Assembly (NCBI GenBank): GCA_027063325.1
Contig: JAMOSA010000288.1
Location: forward strand, 1 to 5,669
From: Campylobacteraceae bacterium
Lineage (GTDB): Bacteria > Campylobacterota > Campylobacteria > Campylobacterales > Sulfurovaceae
Direction: 5' to 3'
Length of the DNA: 5,669 nt
The position numbers were made by a program, and so were the translations under genes. Position 1 is the first letter of the stretch. Every line of letters begins with the position of its first letter. The notes below the pieces were generated by a model that searched no databases, had not been told where the DNA came from, and was given only the letters and a program-made list of their open reading frames with translations. Shown here piece by piece: positions 1 to 5,669 of this stretch.

Positions 1-243
1 AATGTCTTAAATGGTAAAGTGGTATATATGGGTAAAAACAGTATGCTTGGTAGAGTTGTGATTGTAGCACACAGTGGAAAATTGCATACTGTATATGCAG
101 GATTATCCAAAATATCACCCCTTATAAGAAAAGATTTGAGAATAAAAAAGGGAACAATTATTGGCAAAGTAAAACACAAGCTGATATTTGAAGCTACCAA
201 AAATTCAAAATATATAAATCCTTTGAATCTAATAAGGTTGTAA
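1..243 (+). CDS. C-terminal fragment of an M23/LytM-domain protein, EnvC-like murein hydrolase activator (5' end outside window)
   Basis: The reading frame is open from base 1 and ends at TAA 241-243. It gives the last 80 residues of a protein whose start lies upstream; the internal GTG at 19 is only a valine codon. The fragment reads as the C-terminal half of a LytM (peptidase M23) beta-sandwich: NGKVVYMG, then VVIVAHSGKLHTVYAGLSKI, then KKGTIIGKV, then KLIFEATKN and INPLNLI. In active M23 endopeptidases the segment after VYA is HLS and the later strand is HLHFE. Here the first His is Gly (fragment residue 34) and the HxH pair is K60-L-I62. The visible catalytic and zinc ligands are therefore gone, as in EnvC and NlpD, which activate periplasmic amidases rather than cut peptidoglycan themselves. 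A role in septal peptidoglycan splitting, often alongside FtsEX, is inferred from the family. The coiled-coil part and signal peptide expected upstream cannot be seen. The next gene starts one base after the stop, which suggests an operon. Confidence 0.85.
   Translation, partial: NVLNGKVVYMGKNSMLGRVVIVAHSGKLHTVYAGLSKISPLIRKDLRIKKGTIIGKVKHKLIFEATKNSKYINPLNLIRL
233..237 (+). promoter_or_regulatory. Ribosome binding site for the YchJ-family gene
   Basis: TAAGG lies 7 bases before the GTG at 245, inside the last codons of the upstream gene. It supports the GTG as the start. The overlapping ATG at 243 is in another frame and meets TAG after four codons. No promoter is evident between the two genes, so translation probably depends on read-through from the upstream gene. 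Confidence 0.55.
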
Positions 244-244
244 T

Positions 245-634
245 GTGTCAAAGCTAGATAAAAGATTGTGTCCGTGTGGCAGTAATATAATATACAAAAA
301 GTGTTGTAAGCCTCTGCATAAGGGTTTATATGCTAGAAATGCTTTGAGTTTGATGAGATCAAGATATAGTGCATATGCACTTAAAGAGATCAACTATATC
401 ATAGCTACAATACATCCAGATAATAAACAGTATCAAGAGCATAAGCAGAAATGGAAATCTGAATTAAGAGAGTACTGCAATAGTGTATCTTTTGATGGTT
501 TGAAGATTATAGAATTTGTTGATGGTAAGAAAGAGGCAATAGTAGAGTTTGTTGCTATAATAGATGCTAAAGAGTATCAAGAGAGAAGTCTCTTCAAAAA
601 AGAGAAAAGATGGCTATATTATGGGATAGAGTAA
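245..634 (+). CDS. ychJ: YchJ-family (UPF0225) SEC-C motif protein
   Basis: This small soluble protein of 129 residues has no signal peptide or membrane segment. Near the N-terminus it carries a SEC-C zinc-binding motif, C9-P-C11-GS...Y17-KK-C20-C21, matching the CxCGSx4Yx2CC pattern also found at the SecA C-terminus. The YchJ signature LMRSRYSAY follows at 37-45, then a YIIATIHP segment, and ERSLF...RWLYYG near the end matches the ERSRF...WYY closing strand of the NTF2-like YchJ middle domain. E. coli YchJ is longer (about 150 residues) and has a second SEC-C motif at its C-terminus; this protein stops right after the middle domain and has only one. The start is GTG at 245, placed by the TAAGG site and by the MSKLDKRLCPCGS N-terminus. 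The gene follows the EnvC-like gene by one base and converges on polA. The family has no settled biochemical function; metal binding is inferred from the cysteines. Confidence 0.9.
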   Translation: MSKLDKRLCPCGSNIIYKKCCKPLHKGLYARNALSLMRSRYSAYALKEINYIIATIHPDNKQYQEHKQKWKSELREYCNSVSFDGLKIIEFVDGKKEAIVEFVAIIDAKEYQERSLFKKEKRWLYYGIE

Positions 635-648
635 GATCACTTACTCTA
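627..648. terminator. Inverted repeat between convergent genes, candidate weak bidirectional terminator
   Basis: TAGAGTAAG (627-635) and CTTACTCTA (640-648) pair perfectly as a 9-bp stem with a 4-base loop, ATCA. The left arm includes the TAA stop of the YchJ-family gene (632-634), and the right arm ends two bases before the polA stop complement (651-653). Only three of the nine pairs are G-C. On the plus strand the stem is followed by CTTTACTTC, a poor T-tract; on the minus strand the following bases are not T-rich. The position between tail-to-tail genes supports termination, but the hairpin is weak by the intrinsic-terminator standard. Confidence 0.45.
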
Positions 649-650
649 CT

Positions 651-3320
651 TTACTTCAACTCACTCCAGCTATCTCCTATACTTACAGAGCAAGTTAATG
701 GTACATTCAATTTGTATATACTTTCCATAATATGTTGAAATCTACTAGCATACTCACTGGCTTTGTCTATTGGTACCTCAAAGAGTAACTCATCATGGAT
801 TTGCAGTATCATTTTGGCATCTAAGCTCTCATCTTCTATGGTTTTATGTATAGATAACATTGCCAGTTTGATTAGATCTGCTGCACTGCCTTGAAATACT
901 GTATTTACAGCTTCTCTTAAAATAGAAGATTTTTGCATACCGGTAGCACCCTCATAATCAAAAAATCTTCTTCTGCCAATAAGTGTCTGTACATATCCAT
1001 TGGATTTTACAAACTCTTCAATAGAGTATAAATACTCTTTGACAGTTGGAAAAGCTTTGAAGTATGCTGTAATTATCTCTTTGGCTTTGGCATTTGTTAT
1101 ACCAAGTTCATCTGATAGTTTTCTAGGACCCATACCATATAGTAATCCAAAATTTATAGATTTGGCAAATGAGCGTTTCTCTTGGGCTTTGGCTTCACCA
1201 AAGAGTTTAACAGCAGTAGCCATATGTATATCGATACCATCTTTAAATGCCTCTATAAGTACTCTGTCTTGACTAAAGTGGGCTAATAGTCTAAGCTCTA
1301 TTTGAGAGTAATCTATAGATACTAGCTTATATCCATCTGGTGCTACAAATGCATCTCTTACCTCTTTGCCAAGTGGTGATCTTACTGGTATATTTTGTAG
1401 ATTTGGATCTTTTGAACTGAGTCTGCCTGTAGCAGTTCCTGTTTGTAAAAATGTAGTATGTACTCTACTGTTTTTATCTTTTCTTGCCAAAAGAAGTAGA
1501 GGTTTGATATATGTAGATAGTATTTTTTGATTCTCTCTATACTCCAGTATTAGAGGTATAACAGGGTGCTTGTCTATTAGTTTTGCTAAAACTTTTTCAT
1601 TTGTACTGTATCCGGTCTTTGTTTTTTTGCCACCTTCTAATTTCAAAGTGCCAAACAAAACTTCTCCCAATTGTTTGGTACTTTTGATATTAAATTTGGT
1701 TTTTGATAATTCATATATAGATTCAGTTAGTATGTTTAGTCTCTCTTCTACCTTTGTCTTTAGAGTCAATAGTCGATTGATATCTACTTTTATACCTGTT
1801 AATTCCATAGCTATAAGTACATTTATAAAAGGGTATTCAATATGCTTGGCTATATAATCTAACTCTCTCCAACTATTTTTTATCATATTGTCAAATTTTT
1901 TGTATAGAAGCAGAGTTATGATTGCATCTTCACTTGCATATCTACTGGCCTCTTTTAAATCTACAAAAGAGAAATCTTCTCCTTTTTTGACTGTATCTTT
2001 GTAACTTATCATTGTATGGTTTAGATATTTTTGTGCCAGATTATCAAGTCCTACTCTACTACCTGGTTGAAGTAACCATGCCATCACCATTGTATCTGCC
2101 CAAGGCTCTATATGGTTTAATCCAAAATTATTGTATATCATCATCAAATCAAACTTGATATTTTGCCCTACTATTCTATGGTGAAACAGCAGTTTTAGTG
2201 CCTCTATGGCATCATCTTTTGCAACTTGATTACCAACTCCCAAATATGAATGGGCTATTGGTACATAGTATGCCTTGTTACTCTCCCAAGCAAATGAGAA
2301 ACCTACAATTTTATCATTAAATCTATCAAGACCTGTAGTCTCTGTATCAAATGCAATTACTGTATTTGGAGGAATACAACACAAAGTCTCAAACAGTTGT
2401 TCTTTGCTATCTATAAGTATAGTCTCAAACTCAATACTATCTTTTGAGGTATTACTAGCTATACTCTTATCTATACTCCACTCAATAGCTTGTCTCATAC
2501 CATACTTTATAAATTCATCTTTGAGTGCCTCAAGATAGTTTTTATCTTCAAATCTAAACTCTTCTAGGTCAAATTTATCAAACAGATTATCTCTTAGTTT
2601 GACCAAATCTCTGGATATAAAGGCTTGTTCTTTATACTCAATAAGGAGTTTTCTTATTCGTGGAGTTCCTGCCTTTTGTATATTTGCATACAGATTTTCC
2701 AGTGTATGGTACTCATTGATTAGTTTTGATGCAGTTTTTGGACCAATACCTGGTACTCCTGGTACATTGTCACTGCTATCTCCAATAAGTGCTTGAAAAT
2801 CTACAAAATATTTTGGCAATACTCCAAATTTAGCTTCACATTCACTCTCATCAACAACCCTCTTTTTTACCCAATCATAAAGATAGACTTTACTGTCATC
2901 TAGTAGTTGATACAGATCTTTGTCAGAGCTTACTATTTTGCACTCTATATCCTTGACCTCTGTATGTTTGACAACAGAGGCTATTACATCATCTGCTTCA
3001 AACCCATCTACACTTATATTTGCAAATCCCATTTTGTTAATCCATTCAATTGCTATTGGTAACTGCTCTATGAGTTCTGATGGTGGTGATGGTCTGTTGG
3101 CTTTGTACTCTGGATATATTTTTGAACGAAATGTTTTACCTTCACTATCTAATGCAAATAGTATATAGTCTGTAGAGTGTTCATTTTGCAGTTTGTGTAT
3201 GAAGTTTATAAATCCTGTAAGTAACCCAGTGGGAAATCCATCTGCACTTTTGAGTGGTGGTAGAGCAAAGTATGATCTAAAAAAAAATGCAAATGTATCT
3301 ATTACTGTTAAAGTTTTCAC
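651..3320 (-). CDS. polA: DNA polymerase I (5'-nuclease, 3'-5' proofreading exonuclease and polymerase)
   Basis: This 889-residue family A polymerase fills gaps and removes RNA primers during Okazaki fragment maturation and repair. The 5'-nuclease domain (about 1-285) has VID8, ALD58, FEADD 107-111, SSDKD 131-135, GDSSDNVPGV 180-189 and the helix-hairpin-helix GIGPKTA 191-197. The proofreading domain (about 300-480) keeps Exo I DTE (D325, E327), Exo II NIKFD (D391) and Exo III YASED (Y461, D465). The polymerase domain has TGRLSS 631-636, motif A DYSQIE (D670, E675), motif B R716-x3-K720-x3-F724-x3-Y728, and motif C HDE (D843). All catalytic residues are present, so the enzyme should be fully active. 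Start choice: GTG at 3320 has GGAG 6 bases upstream and yields MKTLTVIDTF. A TTG at 3344 would add 8 residues and overlap that Shine-Dalgarno site, so it is less likely. The gene is divergent from alaS and convergent with the YchJ-family gene. Confidence 0.98.
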   Translation of the reverse strand: MKTLTVIDTFAFFFRSYFALPPLKSADGFPTGLLTGFINFIHKLQNEHSTDYILFALDSEGKTFRSKIYPEYKANRPSPPSELIEQLPIAIEWINKMGFANISVDGFEADDVIASVVKHTEVKDIECKIVSSDKDLYQLLDDSKVYLYDWVKKRVVDESECEAKFGVLPKYFVDFQALIGDSSDNVPGVPGIGPKTASKLINEYHTLENLYANIQKAGTPRIRKLLIEYKEQAFISRDLVKLRDNLFDKFDLEEFRFEDKNYLEALKDEFIKYGMRQAIEWSIDKSIASNTSKDSIEFETILIDSKEQLFETLCCIPPNTVIAFDTETTGLDRFNDKIVGFSFAWESNKAYYVPIAHSYLGVGNQVAKDDAIEALKLLFHHRIVGQNIKFDLMMIYNNFGLNHIEPWADTMVMAWLLQPGSRVGLDNLAQKYLNHTMISYKDTVKKGEDFSFVDLKEASRYASEDAIITLLLYKKFDNMIKNSWRELDYIAKHIEYPFINVLIAMELTGIKVDINRLLTLKTKVEERLNILTESIYELSKTKFNIKSTKQLGEVLFGTLKLEGGKKTKTGYSTNEKVLAKLIDKHPVIPLILEYRENQKILSTYIKPLLLLARKDKNSRVHTTFLQTGTATGRLSSKDPNLQNIPVRSPLGKEVRDAFVAPDGYKLVSIDYSQIELRLLAHFSQDRVLIEAFKDGIDIHMATAVKLFGEAKAQEKRSFAKSINFGLLYGMGPRKLSDELGITNAKAKEIITAYFKAFPTVKEYLYSIEEFVKSNGYVQTLIGRRRFFDYEGATGMQKSSILREAVNTVFQGSAADLIKLAMLSIHKTIEDESLDAKMILQIHDELLFEVPIDKASEYASRFQHIMESIYKLNVPLTCSVSIGDSWSELK

Positions 3321-3326
3321 ATATAT

Positions 3327-3330
3327 CTCC
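3327..3330 (-). promoter_or_regulatory. Ribosome binding site deciding the polA start
   Basis: On the minus strand TTTTGGAG precedes ATATAT and then GTG; the GGAG core sits 6 bases before the GTG at 3320. This spacing favours the GTG start over the in-frame TTG at 3344, which has no clear purine-rich site in front of it. Confidence 0.7.
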
Positions 3331-3355
3331 AAAATTTTATTCAATTGTTTAATAT

Positions 3356-3361
3356 ATTGTA
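3356..3361 (-). promoter_or_regulatory. Candidate -10 element of the polA promoter
   Basis: On the minus strand the sequence GGTACAAT fits the extended -10 form gnTAnaAT used by the housekeeping sigma factor in Campylobacterota. The TACAAT hexamer ends 35 bases before the GTG start and would give a leader of roughly 28 bases carrying the GGAG site. No good TTGACA-like -35 box stands 17 bases upstream, which is common in this phylum. Assigned by pattern and position only. Confidence 0.5.
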
Positions 3362-3366
3362 CCTAT

Positions 3367-3397
3367 TTGAGCTTATTTAGCACTTTTAGGGTAGAAT
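3367..3397 (+). promoter_or_regulatory. Candidate sigma-70-type promoter of alaS
   Basis: TAGAAT at 3392-3397, preceded by GG, matches gnTAnaAT. TTGAGC at 3367-3372 resembles a -35 box, though the 19-base spacing is long. A T-rich stretch (TTATTT, CTTTTA) fills the spacer, as is usual in Campylobacterota promoters. The predicted transcript would begin near 3404 with a leader of about 25 bases. The -35 region lies just beyond the polA -10 (3356-3361), so the two promoters are back to back. Confidence 0.5.
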
Positions 3398-3417
3398 AAC
3401 TCCAATTTATACATTAT

Positions 3418-3421
3418 AGGA
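3418..3421 (+). promoter_or_regulatory. Ribosome binding site for alaS
   Basis: AGGA lies 7 bases before ATG 3429. A second purine run, AGAGG at 3423-3427, ends one base before the ATG and is too close to serve as the main site for this start. Confidence 0.6.
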
Positions 3422-3428
3422 TAGAGGT

Positions 3429-5669
3429 ATGGATATTAGAGAGCAGTTTTTAGACTATTTTGCACAAAGAGGTCATAAGGTAGTACCAAGTTCACCATTG
3501 GTTATGGATGATCCTACGCTACTGTTTACAAATGCAGGTATGGTGCAATTTAAGAGTATATTTACAGGTGATGCACCTATCCCAAATCCACCAAGAGCAA
3601 CTTCTTCTCAAACTTGTATTAGAGCAGGTGGGAAGCATAATGATTTGGATAATGTAGGTTATACAGCAAGACACCACACATTCTTTGAGATGCTTGGCAA
3701 CTTTAGTTTTGGAGATTATTTTAAAAAAGAGGCTATTGCATATGCATGGGAGTTTGTAACATCCAAAGAGTGGCTAAATCTGCCAGTAGAGAAGATTTGG
3801 GTAACAGTACATGAGAGTGATGATGAAGCTTTTGAGCTTTGGTGTGAGCATATATCACCAGATAGAATCAAACGCTTTGGAGACAAAGATAACTTTTGGC
3901 AAATGGGAGATACAGGACCTTGTGGACCTTGTAGTGAAATTTTCTATGATCAAGGAGCCGAACACTTTAATGGACCTGAAGATTATATGGGTGGAGAGGG
4001 TGATAGATTTTTAGAGATTTGGAATCTTGTATTTATGCAGTATGAAAGAGATCAAGAGGGTAAACTACATCCACTGCCAAAGCCAAGTATAGATACTGGT
4101 ATGGGACTTGAGAGAGTAGTAGCCATAAAAGAGGGTGTATATAACAATTATGATTCATCTTTGTTTAAACCATATATAAAAGCTATCACAAATATAGTAG
4201 GAAAAGAGCCAACAGAAGAGAATATTGCAAGTTATAGAGTAATAGCCGATCATTTACGCTCTACAACATTTTTGTTAGCTCAGGGTGTAAATTTCGATAA
4301 AGAGGGTAGAGGCTATGTACTAAGACGCATTCTAAGAAGAGCTATTAGACATGGTTATCTACTGGGTCTAAGAGAGCCATTTATGTATAGACTGGTAGAT
4401 ACACTTGTAGAGCAAATGGGTAAACACTATGACTACTTGCCACAAAAAGCAAATGCTATAAAGAGTGCTATGAAGATAGAAGAGGAGAGATTCTTTACTA
4501 CCATAGAAGCAGGAATCAAGCTATTTAATGAAGAGTTGTCAAGAAGTGGTGATAGATTTAGCGGTGAAGTTGCATTTAAACTCTATGATACATATGGATT
4601 TCCATTAGATCTAACTCAAGATATGCTTAGAGAAAAGGGTATTACTTTGGATTTGGCAGAGTTTGAAGCCAAAATGGCTGAGCAAAAAGCCAAATCAAGA
4701 GCATCTTGGAAAGGTAGTGGAGAGAGTAGCATACAGGGTGATTTTAAAGCTATAGAAGAGAGTATTGGCAGTAATGAGTTTGTAGGTTATGATACTACCC
4801 AAACTACTGCTACTATTGTAGCACTCTTGGATGAGGGGTATAAACAGACTCAAACTCTAAGCGGTATGGGTTGGGTAATGTTGGATAAGACACCATTTTA
4901 TGCAGAATCAGGTGGACAAATAGGAGATATAGGAGAACTAATTGTGGAAGATGGCGGTCCAAATATCAAAGTCCTTGATACTCGCAAATTCAATAGTCTA
5001 AATCTCTCTTTGATAGATACAGAAGGTAATATATTAAGGGTTGGCGAGAGAGTTGAAGCTATTGTAGATAGTAGTCGTAATGAGATAGCCAAACACCACA
5101 GTGCTACCCACCTTTTACACTCAGCACTTAGACATATATTAGGAGATCATGTAACTCAGGCTGGTTCTTTGGTAGAAGCAGAGAGACTAAGATTTGATTT
5201 TTCTCACCCAAAAGCACTTACAAAAAAAGAATTAAAAGAGATAGAAGAGTGGGTGAATGACAAGATAGAGCGTGGTATTGGGTGTGAAGTAGCCCAAATG
5301 AGTATAGATGAAGCCAAAAAGAGTGGTGCTATGGCTTTGTTTGGTGAAAAGTATGGAGATATAGTAAGAGTAGTAAAGTTTGCAGAAGCTTCTGTTGAAT
5401 TATGTGGTGGTACCCATGTCAAAAACAGTGCAGAGATTGGTCTTTTTTCAATATTAAAAGAGAGTGGAGTAAGTGCTGGAGTCCGTCGAATAGAGGCAAT
5501 TTGTGGTAAGAGTGCCAGAAAATGGGTAGAGCATCTAAAAGATGAGAGAGATACTATAGTAGCTGAAGTAAAAAATGCAGATCCTCTAATAGGTATCAAG
5601 AGATTAAAAGATCAAATCAAAGAGTTAAAATCACAACTTCAAGAGGCACTAAACAGTAGTAAACAGGAT
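3429..5669 (+). CDS. alaS: Alanyl-tRNA synthetase (3' end outside window)
   Basis: This cytoplasmic class II synthetase attaches alanine to tRNA-Ala and clears mischarged Ser/Gly-tRNA-Ala. The frame is open for 747 codons to the window edge with no stop; family members run about 850-880 residues, so roughly the last 100 (C-Ala domain) are missing. Visible features: class II motif 1 around SSPLVMDDPTLLFTNAGM (21-38), motif 2 with CIRAGGKHNDLDNVG (R65, K69) and FFEMLGNFSFGDYF, and motif 3 IDTGMGLERV (221-230). The tRNA-recognition region has GRGYVLRRILRRAIRHG (293-309) and LYDTYGFP (385-392). The editing domain has zinc ligands H557, H561, C659 and H663 (HSATH and CGGTH), with T560 and Q577 matching the E. 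coli editing-site residues T567 and Q584. A coiled coil begins near 722 (IKRLKDQIKELKSQL). The start is ATG 3429, supported by AGGA and by the standard MDIR N-terminus. The gene is divergent from polA across 108 bp. No frameshift or damaged motif was seen. Confidence 0.98.
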   Translation, partial: MDIREQFLDYFAQRGHKVVPSSPLVMDDPTLLFTNAGMVQFKSIFTGDAPIPNPPRATSSQTCIRAGGKHNDLDNVGYTARHHTFFEMLGNFSFGDYFKKEAIAYAWEFVTSKEWLNLPVEKIWVTVHESDDEAFELWCEHISPDRIKRFGDKDNFWQMGDTGPCGPCSEIFYDQGAEHFNGPEDYMGGEGDRFLEIWNLVFMQYERDQEGKLHPLPKPSIDTGMGLERVVAIKEGVYNNYDSSLFKPYIKAITNIVGKEPTEENIASYRVIADHLRSTTFLLAQGVNFDKEGRGYVLRRILRRAIRHGYLLGLREPFMYRLVDTLVEQMGKHYDYLPQKANAIKSAMKIEEERFFTTIEAGIKLFNEELSRSGDRFSGEVAFKLYDTYGFPLDLTQDMLREKGITLDLAEFEAKMAEQKAKSRASWKGSGESSIQGDFKAIEESIGSNEFVGYDTTQTTATIVALLDEGYKQTQTLSGMGWVMLDKTPFYAESGGQIGDIGELIVEDGGPNIKVLDTRKFNSLNLSLIDTEGNILRVGERVEAIVDSSRNEIAKHHSATHLLHSALRHILGDHVTQAGSLVEAERLRFDFSHPKALTKKELKEIEEWVNDKIERGIGCEVAQMSIDEAKKSGAMALFGEKYGDIVRVVKFAEASVELCGGTHVKNSAEIGLFSILKESGVSAGVRRIEAICGKSARKWVEHLKDERDTIVAEVKNADPLIGIKRLKDQIKELKSQLQEALNSSKQD

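Noticed and set aside
243..257. ATG at 243 overlapping the upstream stop codon as a possible start
   Set aside because: It reads ATG TGT CAA AGC TAG and ends at once; the YchJ frame needs the GTG at 245.
368..381. 14-bp perfect palindrome AGTGCATATGCACT
   Set aside because: It lies inside the conserved SAYAL-coding part of the YchJ-family gene and is explained by codon choice; no second copy forming an operator was seen.
1000..3399. Six plus-strand open frames of 65-95 codons antisense to polA (for example 1000-1272, 1570-1857, 2275-2538, 2920-3168)
   Set aside because: They lie opposite a well-supported polA, have Ser/Ile/Leu-rich low-information translations typical of antisense shadows, and show no recognisable domain or convincing ribosome binding site.
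3811..5599. Open frames within alaS at 3811-4014 (plus) and 4898-5092 and 5204-5599 (minus)
   Set aside because: They are out-of-frame shadows of the intact alaS frame, whose class II and editing motifs run through the same bases. The 131-codon minus frame at 5204-5599 has no family resemblance.
1..5669. Mobile elements, CRISPR arrays, tRNA/rRNA genes, phage or defence genes, or another novel system
   Set aside because: Almost every base is covered by four recognisable housekeeping-type genes. No terminal repeats, spaced direct repeats, transposase motifs or tRNA-like stretches were seen, and base composition looks even across the window.

Overview
This AT-rich window (about one third G+C by eye) looks like ordinary chromosomal housekeeping DNA from a member of the Campylobacterota (the former Epsilonproteobacteria). 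Three things point there: the N-terminus of DNA polymerase I (VIDTFAFFFRSYFAL instead of the common IDGSSxxYRAYHAL type), the start and motif wording of alanyl-tRNA synthetase (MDIREQFLDYF, FDKEGRGYVLRRILRRAIRHGY), and heavy use of ATA (Ile) and AGA (Arg) codons. A free-living sulfur-oxidising lineage such as the Sulfurimonas/Sulfurovum group would fit, but the genus cannot be fixed from this window.

Layout: at the left edge is the last 80 codons of an M23/LytM-domain protein of the EnvC-like murein hydrolase activator type (1-243, +). One base later, and probably in the same transcript, comes a small YchJ-family SEC-C metal-binding protein (245-634, +). It meets polA tail to tail (651-3320, -), with a 16-base gap that lies in a perfect 9-bp inverted repeat. 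polA encodes a full three-domain DNA polymerase I with 5'-nuclease, proofreading and polymerase motifs all intact. A 108-bp divergent control region (3321-3428) separates it from alaS (3429 to beyond 5669, +), alanyl-tRNA synthetase. alaS is open through 747 codons and is cut by the window end inside the coiled-coil/C-Ala region.

The genes are not one pathway. The left pair is a cell-envelope/division protein followed by a conserved protein of unknown role. polA serves replication and repair, and alaS serves translation. The divergent promoters of polA and alaS are the main regulatory feature.

I found no mobile element, CRISPR array, RNA gene, phage gene or defence system, and nothing that amounts to an undescribed system. 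The points most worth a second look are the loss of catalytic histidines in the LytM fragment, an apparent lineage-specific change at a tRNA-recognition position of AlaRS, the retained proofreading site of PolA, the pairing of a YchJ-type gene with the EnvC-like gene, and the hairpin between the convergent genes.
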